DNA of 44,213 nucleotides from Caballeronia sp. BR00000012568055 (lineage in GTDB: Bacteria > Pseudomonadota > Gammaproteobacteria > Burkholderiales > Burkholderiaceae), in contig NZ_JAQFVG010000245.1 in the NCBI RefSeq assembly GCF_029439455.1, positions 1-44,213 of the forward strand, given 5' to 3'. Shown piece by piece: positions 27,767 to 35,402 of the stretch (positions are counted from its first letter, which is position 1; each line of letters starts with the position of its first letter). Both the position numbers and the translations under genes were made by a program. The notes beneath the pieces are model-generated. The model saw only the letters and a program-made list of their open reading frames with translations. It did not search any database and was not told where the DNA came from.

Positions 27767-28351
27767 ATGGCAGATCACACTTTTCCTGATCACGATGACG
27801 GCCTTCTGGAAAAGAAGGTCGAAAGCGTGACGCTTCACACCGGGAAATTCCTCACGCTCAAGTGCGATACCGTCGAGTTGCCGGACGGCAAGCACGCGAC
27901 GCGCGAATTCGTCGAGCATCCCGGCGCGGTCATGATTCTCCCCATGTTCGATGATGGACGCGTGCTGCTCGAACGTCAGTTTCGATATCCGGTCGGGAAG
28001 GTGCTGCTCGAATTTCCGGCAGGCAAGCTCGATCCGAACGAAGATGAGCTGACGTGCGCGAAACGTGAGTTGCAGGAAGAGACTGGTTATACGGCACGCG
28101 AGTGGACTTTTTTGACGCGGATCCATCCGGTGATTTCTTACTCGACCGAGTTCATTGACCTTTATCTGGCGCGCGGTCTCACCGCCGGCGATGCCAAACT
28201 CGACGAAGGCGAATTCCTCGAAACGTTCATCGCGGATGAGAAGCAACTGATGGACTGGGTGAAAGACGGCAGCATCAGCGATGTGAAGACGATCATCGGC
28301 GTCTTCTGGCTGGAGAAGCTGCGGTCGGGGGAGTGGAAGGCGGGCGAGTAA
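27767..28351 (+). CDS. NUDIX hydrolase, ADP-ribose pyrophosphatase type
   Basis: A 194-residue cytoplasmic pyrophosphohydrolase. The full Nudix box is present at about residues 87-109: G-5x-E-7x-RELQEETGY. Flanking residues fit the ADP-sugar pyrophosphatase branch (FVEHPGAVMILPMFDDGRVLLERQFRYPVGK, read in parts, and the Pro well past the box). ADP-ribose is the most likely substrate by family; others are possible. ATG 27767 gives a normal N-terminus; the longer open frame overlaps the DUF2818 gene. It lies 23 bases after the nuo terminator and is itself closed by a terminator. Confidence 0.92.
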   Translation: MADHTFPDHDDGLLEKKVESVTLHTGKFLTLKCDTVELPDGKHATREFVEHPGAVMILPMFDDGRVLLERQFRYPVGKVLLEFPAGKLDPNEDELTCAKRELQEETGYTAREWTFLTRIHPVISYSTEFIDLYLARGLTAGDAKLDEGEFLETFIADEKQLMDWVKDGSISDVKTIIGVFWLEKLRSGEWKAGE

Positions 28352-28371
28352 CTTGGTTGCTGGCTCGGCCG

Positions 28372-28408
28372 AATGGCGCTTCAGGCTTTGGCCGGAGCGC
28401 CATTTTTT
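28372..28408 (+). terminator. Intrinsic terminator after the NUDIX gene
   Basis: AATGGCGCT (28372-28380) pairs with AGCGCCATT (28396-28404) and runs into six T (28403-28408). The loop is 15 bases. Confidence 0.85.
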
Positions 28409-28412
28409 GTGG

Positions 28413-28465
28413 GGAAGATGCTTCCAAGTACCGCTTTCAGGTACAAAAATACCGGAAACCGGTAC
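28413..28465. repeat. Three adjacent short palindromes, possible operator
   Basis: Directly after the terminator come GGAAG-atg-CTTCC (28413-28425), GTACC-7-GGTAC (28428-28444) and TACCGG-3-CCGGTA (28450-28464). The last two share TACCG-6-GGTAC and their centres are about 21 bases apart, two turns of DNA on the same face. They lie 160-200 bases upstream of the DUF1178 gene. The rest of the 276-base gap to 28627 shows no clear gene. Confidence 0.5.
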
Positions 28466-28627
28466 GGCCACGTCATAGGCCGAACGGGTAGGTCGAGGCA
28501 TCAACGAATTCAACCAGTTAGAATCGAGATTCGGTTATCGGCCATGTACGAGTGGCGCGGGATAGATCATTCCGCACGATCGTTCACAAAGCGCCTTTTT
28601 GAGATAAACTTCAAGAAATCCATCAGC

Positions 28628-29095
28628 ATGAAGGTCCTCGATTTAAAGTGCTCGCACGAACATCGCTTTGAAGGATGGTTCGCATCGACTGAAGAGTTCG
28701 AGTCGCAGTTGTCGCGCCATTTGGTCGCGTGTCCGGTGTGTTCGGTGACGGATGTGAGCCGTGTGCCGTCCGCACCGCGGCTGAATCTGACATCGGCGCG
28801 TGGCGAGGCGGAGCCGCTTCCGCAAATGCAATCGCAGTCGCAAATGCAACCGCAGTCGCAGGAAGCCGAGTCGATGCAAGCGCAGGCGATACACGCCATT
28901 CGCGAGTTGATCGAGAAGACCGAGAACGTGGGCGAGCGGTTTGCCGAAGAGGCGCGGCGCATCCACTATAACGAAGCGCCCGCGCGCAATATTCGCGGCG
29001 TCACGACGCCCGAAGATGCGCACGCCTTGCTGGAAGAAGGGATCGATGTGATGCCGTTGCCTGTTCCGGCCGCACTGAAAGAGCCGCTGCAGTAG
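28628..29095 (+). CDS. DUF1178 family protein with N-terminal zinc-ribbon-like motif
   Basis: A 155-residue cytoplasmic protein of unknown function. The N-terminus MKVLDLKCSHEHRFEGWFAS and the CPVC pair at about 37-40 together look like a small zinc ribbon. The C-terminal half has the family segment ERFAEEARRIHYNEAPARNIRGVTTPEDAHALLEEGI, read in parts, which ends with a proline-containing MPLPVP. Residues 66-78 are a Gln/Met/Ser repeat caused by an 18-base tandem duplication. ATG 28628 fits the family N-terminus; the frame is open further upstream to 28373, but that part overlaps the NUDIX terminator. The neighbouring NUDIX gene is a usual partner in this order. Confidence 0.88.
   Translation: MKVLDLKCSHEHRFEGWFASTEEFESQLSRHLVACPVCSVTDVSRVPSAPRLNLTSARGEAEPLPQMQSQSQMQPQSQEAESMQAQAIHAIRELIEKTENVGERFAEEARRIHYNEAPARNIRGVTTPEDAHALLEEGIDVMPLPVPAALKEPLQ
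28823..28858 (+). repeat. 18-base tandem duplication inside the DUF1178 gene
   Basis: Two adjacent units begin CAAATGCAA and end CGCAGTCG (28823-28840 and 28841-28858), differing only by T to C at the tenth base. They encode QMQSQS and QMQPQS. Confidence 0.9.
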
Positions 29096-29147
29096 TCACT
29101 GCGCGGCATCTCCGGTTGCCGGTTCGGGCCATCAGGAGACACCGCGC

Positions 29148-30344
29148 ATGGACCTGAGTTTTTCCCCTGCGGACGACGCCTTTCGCGCCGACATCCGCGC
29201 CTGGCTCGATGCCAGTCTGCCGCGCACGCTGCGCGACCAAGTCCTCAATCACAAACGTCTCGATCGCGATGACTACGCGAGTTGGCACAAGCTGCTCGGC
29301 GCGCGCGGCTGGTCCGCGCCTGCGTGGCCGAAGGAATTCGGCGGGCCGGGCTGGGACGTGACGCAGCGACATATCTGGGACGAGGAGTGCACGCGCGCCG
29401 GCGCGCCCGCCGTGCTGCCGTTCGGTGTATCGATGGTCGCGCCTGTGCTGATGAAATACGGCACCGACGCGCAAAAGGCGCGCTTTCTGCCGCGCATTCT
29501 CGATGGCACCGACTGGTGGTGCCAGGGCTACTCCGAACCCGGCGCAGGCTCCGATCTCGCTTCGTTGCGTACGCGTGCCGAACGCGATGGCGACCACTAC
29601 GTCGTCAATGGTCAAAAGACGTGGACCACGCTCGGCCAGCACGCCGACATGATCTTCTGCCTCGTACGCACCGATCCGCACGCCAAGAAACAGGAAGGCA
29701 TCTCGTTCCTGCTGATCGATATGAAATCGCCGGGTATCACCGTTCGGCCGATCATCACGCTCGACGAAGATCACGAGGTCAACGAGATTTTTTTCGATGA
29801 TGTGCGCGTGCCCATCGGCAATCTCGTCGGCGAGGAAAATCGCGGGTGGACGCTTGCGAAGTATTTGCTTGGGCACGAGCGCACGAATATCGCACGTGTC
29901 GGGCAATCGAAGCGCGAACTGCTTTTTCTCAAGCGGCTGGCGATGAATCGCATGAAGCACGGCAAGCCGTTGCTGCACGATCCGCTATTCGGCGCGAAAG
30001 TCGCATCGGTCGAAATCGAATTGATGGCGCTCGAAGTCACCGTGCAGCGCGTGATCGCGAGCGAGGCGGACGGGAAGGGGCCGGGGCCGGAAGCATCGAT
30101 GTTGAAGATCAAAGGCACCGAAGTGCAGCAGGCGCTGACCGAATTGATGTTCGATGCCATCGGTCCGCAAGCCGCCGCGTTCGATCCCGCGTTTCTCGAA
30201 GGCGAGCGCGCCACCAGCCTCACCGGCGACGACGATGCCGCGCCGCTCGCCGCGCTGTACTTCAACTTCCGCAAGACATCGATTTATGGCGGTTCGAACG
30301 AGATACAGAAGAACATCATCGCGCAGATGATTCTCGGACTGTGA
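29148..30344 (+). CDS. Acyl-CoA dehydrogenase family protein (first of an adjacent pair)
   Basis: A 398-residue flavoprotein of the acyl-CoA dehydrogenase fold: N-terminal helices, middle beta domain with WCQGYSEPGAGSDLASLRT (FAD-binding signature, about residues 124-142) and GQKTWTTLGQHAD, then a C-terminal helical domain ending IYGGSNEIQKNIIAQMILGL. The Glu of the YEG motif used by medium- and short-chain enzymes is Gly here (YGGS), so the base must come from elsewhere or from another position. CAGGAGAC precedes the ATG. It lies 10 bases before a second, diverged dehydrogenase gene, as in heterotetrameric enzymes of sterol side-chain breakdown. The substrate is unknown. Confidence 0.92.
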   Translation: MDLSFSPADDAFRADIRAWLDASLPRTLRDQVLNHKRLDRDDYASWHKLLGARGWSAPAWPKEFGGPGWDVTQRHIWDEECTRAGAPAVLPFGVSMVAPVLMKYGTDAQKARFLPRILDGTDWWCQGYSEPGAGSDLASLRTRAERDGDHYVVNGQKTWTTLGQHADMIFCLVRTDPHAKKQEGISFLLIDMKSPGITVRPIITLDEDHEVNEIFFDDVRVPIGNLVGEENRGWTLAKYLLGHERTNIARVGQSKRELLFLKRLAMNRMKHGKPLLHDPLFGAKVASVEIELMALEVTVQRVIASEADGKGPGPEASMLKIKGTEVQQALTELMFDAIGPQAAAFDPAFLEGERATSLTGDDDAAPLAALYFNFRKTSIYGGSNEIQKNIIAQMILGL

Positions 30345-30354
30345 GGAACGGCGC

Positions 30355-31440
30355 ATGAACTTCAATTTCACCGATGAACAGCAGCAGTTCCGCGATGCGC
30401 TGCGCCGTTATCTCGACCGCGAATACACGTTCGATGCGCGGCAGAAAATCGTCGCGTCCCAGCAGGGCGTCGATGCGAAGCACTGGAGCGCGTTCGCTGA
30501 ACTTGGGCTTCTTGCATTGCCGGTGCCGGAAGCGCAGGGCGGCTTCGATGGTGGTCCGGTCGATATGCTCGTGGTCATGCAGGAGTTGGGCCGTGCGCTC
30601 GTCGTCGAGCCGTATTGGGCGACGGTAGTAGGAATCGAGGCGTTAAAGATTGCTTCGTATGACGAAGGATTGATGGAGCGCGCGGCGCGTGGCGAATTGC
30701 GCTTATCCGTCGCGTTCAATGAGCCACATTCGCGCTACGATTTGTTCGATATGCAAACTATCGCCAACGAAAACGGCAAACTCAATGGCATCAAATCGAT
30801 GGTCCAGCACGGCGCGCAAGCCGATTACTGGATCGTGCCTGCACGTCACCACAACGAAGTGAAGCTATACCTCGTCGAACGCGATGAAAGTGTGATCACG
30901 GAATATCGCACAATCGACGGCCAGCGCGCCGCTACTTTGACCTTCCGCGATACATCGGCAACTCAAATAGCCGGCGCTGAAGCATTAGAAAAAGTCGCCG
31001 ATTACGCGACGTTCTTGCTCTGCGCCGAAGCGTTAGGCGCGCTCGATGCGCTCAATCACGCGACCGTCGAATACACAAAGGCACGCCAGCAATTCGGCCA
31101 GCCGATCGCGCGTTTTCAGGCCTTGCAGCATCGCATGGTCGAGATGCTGATTCACGCGGAGCAGGCGCGCTCGATCACGTATCTCGCCGCCGCACGCTAC
31201 ACGAGCGACGATCCCGCAACGCGCGCCCGCGCCATTTCCGCTGCAAAAGCACGCGTCGGTCAGGCCGCGCGCTTCGTCGGTCAGCAAGCGATCCAGTTGC
31301 ACGGCGGCATGGGCGTGACGAACGAAGTCGCGGCGGCGCACTGGTTCAAACGCCTGTCGATCGTCGAAAATACATTGGGCGATGTCGATCATCATCTGGC
31401 ACGATTCGCGTCATTAACAAAAATGGAGACAAGCGAATGA
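30355..31440 (+). CDS. Acyl-CoA dehydrogenase family protein (second of an adjacent pair)
   Basis: A 361-residue, shorter and more diverged acyl-CoA dehydrogenase-fold protein. It starts MNFNFTDEQQQFRDALRRYL and has the helix EYTKARQQFGQPIARFQALQHRMVEML, read in parts at about residues 235-265, and LHGGMGVTNEVAAAHWFKRL. The middle FAD-contact signature (EPGAGSD in its neighbour) is not conserved; the corresponding region reads VAFNEPHSRYD. This suggests one subunit of a mixed alpha2-beta2 enzyme together with the preceding gene. A GAGGAACGGCGC stretch precedes the ATG. Its TGA overlaps the ATG of the MaoC gene. Confidence 0.9.
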   Translation: MNFNFTDEQQQFRDALRRYLDREYTFDARQKIVASQQGVDAKHWSAFAELGLLALPVPEAQGGFDGGPVDMLVVMQELGRALVVEPYWATVVGIEALKIASYDEGLMERAARGELRLSVAFNEPHSRYDLFDMQTIANENGKLNGIKSMVQHGAQADYWIVPARHHNEVKLYLVERDESVITEYRTIDGQRAATLTFRDTSATQIAGAEALEKVADYATFLLCAEALGALDALNHATVEYTKARQQFGQPIARFQALQHRMVEMLIHAEQARSITYLAAARYTSDDPATRARAISAAKARVGQAARFVGQQAIQLHGGMGVTNEVAAAHWFKRLSIVENTLGDVDHHLARFASLTKMETSE

Positions 31441-31895
31441 CCTACAGCTACGAAGACTTCAACACCGGAGACGCGGTGACCTTGAGCGCGCACACCTTCA
31501 CGCGCGAGGAAATCATCGAATTCGCGCAGAAATACGATCCGCAGCCGTTCCATCTCTCGGAAGAAGCGGGCAAAGCTTCGCACTTCGGCGGACTCGTCGC
31601 GAGCGGCTGGAACACCTGTTCCGCGATGATGGGCATTCTCGTGCGCGACATGCTAGCCGATTCCACGTCGATGGGTTCGCCCGGTCTGGACAATATCCGC
31701 TGGCTCAAGCCCGTGCGCGTCGGCGATACCGTGCGGCTGACAGTGCGCGTGCTCGACAAGCGCGTATCGAAAAGCAAACCGGATCGTGGGATCGTCGCGA
31801 CGCGCTGGGAAGCACATAATCAGGATGGCGAACTGGTTCTGACGGTGGATTCGAACGCGTTGTTCGGTCTGCGCGAACCGGGCGCACAGGCATGA
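31437..31895 (+). CDS. MaoC-like hot-dog domain acyl-CoA hydratase (first copy)
   Basis: A 152-residue protein of the hot-dog fold. The hydratase-type motif is KYDPQPFHLSEE with possible catalytic Asp and His (about residues 31-36), followed by HFGGLVASGWNTCSAMMG. Family members hydrate trans-2-enoyl-CoA to (R)-3-hydroxyacyl-CoA or act as hydroxyacyl dehydratases. It is coupled by ATGA overlaps to both the upstream dehydrogenase and the downstream MaoC gene. Two MaoC proteins in tandem may form a heterodimer; this is inference. Confidence 0.88.
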   Translation: MTYSYEDFNTGDAVTLSAHTFTREEIIEFAQKYDPQPFHLSEEAGKASHFGGLVASGWNTCSAMMGILVRDMLADSTSMGSPGLDNIRWLKPVRVGDTVRLTVRVLDKRVSKSKPDRGIVATRWEAHNQDGELVLTVDSNALFGLREPGAQA

Positions 31896-32353
31896 GCGGC
31901 GCTGTATTGAAAAGCGCCGCCGATGTCTTCGCGGCAGCGGGCACAGCGCGCTACGTCAGCGAATGGACCACGATCGATCAGGCGCGCGTCAACCGTTTCG
32001 CCGATGCCACCGACGATCATCAATGGATTCATCTCGATGCCGAACGCGCGCAACGCGAATCGCCGTTTGGCGGGACGATCGCGCACGGCTTTCTCACGCT
32101 CTCGCTGGTGCCGATGTGGCTCGTTCAATGTGTCCCTTTGCAATCACGCATCAGCGTGAATTACGGCACGAATCGCGTGCGATTCATGTCGCCGGTGCGC
32201 GTGGGCACGCGGTTGCGGGCATTTTTCGAAATTGAAAAGGTATCCGAAATAGATGGCGCAGGCGTGCAGGTGACGTGGCTCGTCACCATCGCCGATGAAA
32301 GCGGGGAGAAGCCCGCCTGCATCGCCGAATTTATCACGCGCCATCACTTTTGA
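31892..32353 (+). CDS. MaoC-like hot-dog domain acyl-CoA hydratase (second copy)
   Basis: A 153-residue MaoC-fold protein. [18 protein letters not shown] (about residues 35-52) and [16 protein letters not shown] form the usual (R)-specific enoyl-CoA hydratase signature, with Asp and His as likely catalytic pair. It matches the PhaJ/NodN-like subfamily better than the first copy. The ATG overlaps the previous stop (ATGA). Its last 20 bases overlap, tail to tail, the end of the minus-strand dehydrogenase gene, and no terminator separates them. Confidence 0.9.
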   Translation: MSGAVLKSAADVFAAAGTARYVSEWTTIDQARVNRFADATDDHQWIHLDAERAQRESPFGGTIAHGFLTLSLVPMWLVQCVPLQSRISVNYGTNRVRFMSPVRVGTRLRAFFEIEKVSEIDGAGVQVTWLVTIADESGEKPACIAEFITRHHF

Positions 32354-33563
32354 GGTACTTCGCCATTTCGAGCTTGGCGATGGCATTGCGATGCACTTCG
32401 TCCGGTCCATCGGCGAGGCGCAGCGTGCGCGCGCACGCGTAAGCGTAGGCGAGCGGGAAGTCGTCGCAGATGCCGCCTGCGCCGTGCGCCTGAATCGCCC
32501 AGTCGATCACCTGACACGCGACGTTTGGCGCCACGACCTTGATCATCGCGATCTCGCCGCGCGCGCCTTTATTGCCGACGGTGTCCATCATGTAAGCGGC
32601 TTTGAGCGTGAGCAGGCGCGCCTGCTCGATCAGAATGCGCGACTCCGCAATACGCTCCTGCGTCACGCCGTGCTGCGCGATCGGCTTGCCGAACGTAACG
32701 CGTGACATCGTACGTGTGGTCATGAGTTCGAGCGCGCGTTCCGCGAGTCCAATCAGCCGCATGCAATGGTGAATGCGGCCCGGCCCGAGTCGTCCTTGCG
32801 CGATCTCGAAACCGCGTCCTTCGCCGAGCAATATATTCGATGCCGGTACGCGCACGTTATCGAGCGTGATGTCCATATGGCCGTGCGGCGCGTCGTCATA
32901 ACCGAACACGTTCAGCGGGCGATGCACCGTGACGCCCGCGCTGTCGGCGGGCACGAGGATCATCGATTGTTGCGCGTGTTTGGGCGCATCGGGATCGGTT
33001 TTTCCCATCACGATATACAGCTTGCAACGTGGATCGCCTGCGCCGGAGGACCACCATTTGTGGCCGTTGATGATGTAGCTGTCGCCATCGCGCGTGATGC
33101 TGCATCGAATATTCGTTGCATCCGATGAAGCCACTTCCGGCTCGGTCATTAGAATTGCTGAACGAATTTCGCCGAGCAGCAACGGTTCGAGCCACTGCGC
33201 TTTCTGCGCATCCGTGCCGTATCGCTCGATGGTTTCCATATTGCCGGTATCGGGCGCGTTGCAGTTGAAGACTTCGGGAGCCCACGGCACGCGTCCCATA
33301 ATCTCGCACAGCGGCGCGTATTCGAGATTGCTCAAACCCGCGCCACGATCGGAGTCGGGCAGGAAGAGATTCCACAAGCCTTCTTCACGCGCTTTCGCCT
33401 TCAGCTTTTCGATCAACGCGGTTGGCACCCACGCGTTGCCCGCCGCGCGATTGGTCGCGATTTCGTCTGCGAATGCCTGCTCGTTCGGATAAATATGCGC
33501 ATCGAAAAAGCTCAGCAACTTCTCGCGCAAGGTCTGCACTTTTGGCGTGTAATCGAAATCCAT
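32334..33563 (-). CDS. Acyl-CoA dehydrogenase of the ACAD10/11 (LvaC-like) type
   Basis: A 409-residue flavoprotein. Landmarks are [20 protein letters not shown] (FAD-contact region, about residues 138-157), [35 protein letters not shown] (split over about 219-241), [19 protein letters not shown] and the C-terminal end [18 protein letters not shown] with [11 protein letters not shown]. These are hallmarks of the ACAD10/11 branch. In this branch the mammalian proteins, and LvaC in pseudomonads, remove phosphate from 4-phospho-acyl-CoAs. The partner kinase gene lies 12 bases upstream, so the two are surely cotranscribed. That it acts on 4-phosphoacyl-CoA is inferred from family and context. Confidence 0.93.
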   Translation of the reverse strand: MDFDYTPKVQTLREKLLSFFDAHIYPNEQAFADEIATNRAAGNAWVPTALIEKLKAKAREEGLWNLFLPDSDRGAGLSNLEYAPLCEIMGRVPWAPEVFNCNAPDTGNMETIERYGTDAQKAQWLEPLLLGEIRSAILMTEPEVASSDATNIRCSITRDGDSYIINGHKWWSSGAGDPRCKLYIVMGKTDPDAPKHAQQSMILVPADSAGVTVHRPLNVFGYDDAPHGHMDITLDNVRVPASNILLGEGRGFEIAQGRLGPGRIHHCMRLIGLAERALELMTTRTMSRVTFGKPIAQHGVTQERIAESRILIEQARLLTLKAAYMMDTVGNKGARGEIAMIKVVAPNVACQVIDWAIQAHGAGGICDDFPLAYAYACARTLRLADGPDEVHRNAIAKLEMAKYLKSDGA

Positions 33564-33575
33564 ATGGTTTCCTTA

Positions 33576-34646
33576 TTATCTGACGCGTTGAGCGTATTGC
33601 AAGGCAAGCTCGGCCATCGGGCGGGCGCGGCGTCCTGCATCGATGGCTTGCTCGCTTGCCGCGGTGCCATCGACCACGCGTTTCATGATGCCCTGAAGAA
33701 TCGCCGCGATGCGGAACATGTTGTAGGCGAGATAGAAGTTCCAGTCGCCTTCGATCTCGAAGCCCGTGCGGTCGAGATAGCGCTGCACATAGGCAGTTTC
33801 ATCGGGAATGCCGAGCGCTTTCCAATCCAGTCCGGCGATGCCGCGAAATTGCGACGGATCGACGTGCCAAGCCATGCAGTGATACGCGAAGTCCGCGAGT
33901 GGATCGCCGAGCGTGGAAAGTTCCCAATCCAGCACGGCGAGCACGCGCGGCTCGGTCGGATGAAAGATGAGATTGTCGAGCCGATAATCGCCGTGTACGA
34001 CGCTCAGACGAACGCGTTTCGATGCTGGAATATGCCGTGGCAGCCACTCGATCAGGCGATTCATCGCATCGATCTTTTCGGTCTGCGAAGCGATATATTG
34101 CTTGCTCCATCGTCCGATTTGCCGCTCGAAGTAATTGCCCGATTTGCCGTAGTTCGATAGTCCCGCCGCTTCGACATCGACCGTATGCAAGGCGGCGATC
34201 ACGCGATTGGTTTCGTCGTAGATCGCGGCGCGTTCGGCGGGCTTCATGCCGGGCAGCGACGGATCCCACAACACGCGGCCTTCGACATAGGACATCACGT
34301 AGAACGCGCGGCCGATCACGCTTTCGTCCTCGCACAGCGCGAGCATGTGCGCGACGGGAACATCGGTGGAAGCCAGTGCATCCATCACGCGATATTCACG
34401 TTCGATAGCATGCGCCGATGGCAAGAGCTTGTCTGCCGGACCCGGCTTCGCGCGCATCACATAACTGCGCGTCGGCGTGATGAGCTTGAATGTGGGATTC
34501 GACTGGCCGCCCGCAAATTGCTCTGTTTTCAGCGGACCTTTGAAGCTTTCGACGTGCTTTGAAAGCCACGCGGTGAGTGCATCGGCATCGAAGCGCTGAC
34601 GTTCATTGACCTCGCGCGTACCTTCGAATGCAGAGAAATCGGTCAT
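33576..34646 (-). CDS. APH-fold phosphotransferase, ACAD10/11 kinase-domain (LvaA-like) type
   Basis: A 356-residue kinase-like protein of the aminoglycoside phosphotransferase fold. Visible elements are the Gly-rich region FAGGQSNPTFKL (about 44-55), the ATP-binding Lys in VMRAKPG (K67), the catalytic loop VHGDYRLDN (HGD 218-220, N225) and the metal-binding LDWELSTLGDP (D240). The set is complete, so it should be active. The same domain is fused to the dehydrogenase in mammalian ACAD10/11, and as separate LvaA it phosphorylates the 4-hydroxyl of 4-hydroxyvaleryl-CoA. Antibiotic resistance is unlikely. It follows the histidine phosphatase gene by 26 bases and precedes the dehydrogenase by 12. 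Confidence 0.92.
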   Translation of the reverse strand: MTDFSAFEGTREVNERQRFDADALTAWLSKHVESFKGPLKTEQFAGGQSNPTFKLITPTRSYVMRAKPGPADKLLPSAHAIEREYRVMDALASTDVPVAHMLALCEDESVIGRAFYVMSYVEGRVLWDPSLPGMKPAERAAIYDETNRVIAALHTVDVEAAGLSNYGKSGNYFERQIGRWSKQYIASQTEKIDAMNRLIEWLPRHIPASKRVRLSVVHGDYRLDNLIFHPTEPRVLAVLDWELSTLGDPLADFAYHCMAWHVDPSQFRGIAGLDWKALGIPDETAYVQRYLDRTGFEIEGDWNFYLAYNMFRIAAILQGIMKRVVDGTAASEQAIDAGRRARPMAELALQYAQRVR

Positions 34647-34672
34647 CGTCTCCTCCGTGATACTGCGCGGCG

Positions 34673-35398
34673 CTATTTATCGTCGTCGGCCTTGTAGCGC
34701 AGATATTGTGCGTAGAGCAGTTCCATCGTCGTGTTGCGCACGCCGGTGTGAAGCGGCGAGGGCGGCGAATGGTTGATCGCATGTACGACCCAGTCGCCGG
34801 GTTTGTCGCCGATATCGAGTGCGTTGATGCAGCCCGTCGCCTGCGACAGATGCCCGTAGAACGCGCGCCCGCCCGCCGTGATCGCATGCGATAGCAGCGC
34901 ACGATTCACGCCACCGTGCAGCACAAGCAGCACCGTGTCCCACGTCGCATCCCCACGCAGACGCGCAACCGCAGGCAAGACGCGATCCAGCAATTCGCCG
35001 ATACTCTCGCCGCCGAGAAACCGCGTGTCTTCGGGCACGACGCCATCGAACACGGAAAGGAACGCGCGCTCGACATCGCGCGTGGTCAGCTCTTTCAACT
35101 TGCCGCCGCGAATTTCCTGCCATTCTGGCCAGATTTCCGGTTCGATCGATTGACCGGTTTCCGCCAACACGCGCCGCGCGGTTTCGATCGTACGCGGCAA
35201 ACCGCTGACGATCACGCGATCGAAATGCACGCGTTGGTCAGCAAATTCGCGTCCCGCCGCGCTCGCTTCGTCGCGTCCGCGCTCGTTGAGCGGCACGCTT
35301 TCCGGATCGATGGCGCGGCCGGTGTCGTCGAAATACGTGACGTCGCCGTGGCGCATCAGGAAGATGCGGCGGCGTTTGGGCAGTTCGTAGCGAGGCAT
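34673..35398 (-). CDS. Histidine phosphatase (phosphoglycerate mutase-like) family protein
   Basis: A 241-residue protein of the histidine phosphatase superfamily. FLMRHGDVTYFDD holds the phosphoryl-accepting His17 in the RHG motif, SGLPRTIETARRVL supplies a second Arg, and VLLVLHGGVNRALL supplies the second catalytic His. The start at 35398 gives MPRYELPKRRRIFLMRHG and lies four bases after the stop of the upstream crotonase gene; the longer open frame overlaps that gene. Phosphoglycerate mutase activity is unlikely. Because it is encoded next to a kinase, it could hydrolyse a phosphorylated intermediate or by-product of the same pathway, which is inference only. Confidence 0.9.
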   Translation of the reverse strand: MPRYELPKRRRIFLMRHGDVTYFDDTGRAIDPESVPLNERGRDEASAAGREFADQRVHFDRVIVSGLPRTIETARRVLAETGQSIEPEIWPEWQEIRGGKLKELTTRDVERAFLSVFDGVVPEDTRFLGGESIGELLDRVLPAVARLRGDATWDTVLLVLHGGVNRALLSHAITAGGRAFYGHLSQATGCINALDIGDKPGDWVVHAINHSPPSPLHTGVRNTTMELLYAQYLRYKADDDK

Positions 35399-35402
35399 GG
35401 CG

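Noticed and set aside
33576..34646. Aminoglycoside resistance gene
   Set aside because: It has the APH fold, but the neighbouring ACAD10/11-type dehydrogenase and the overall sequence pattern indicate a metabolic kinase.
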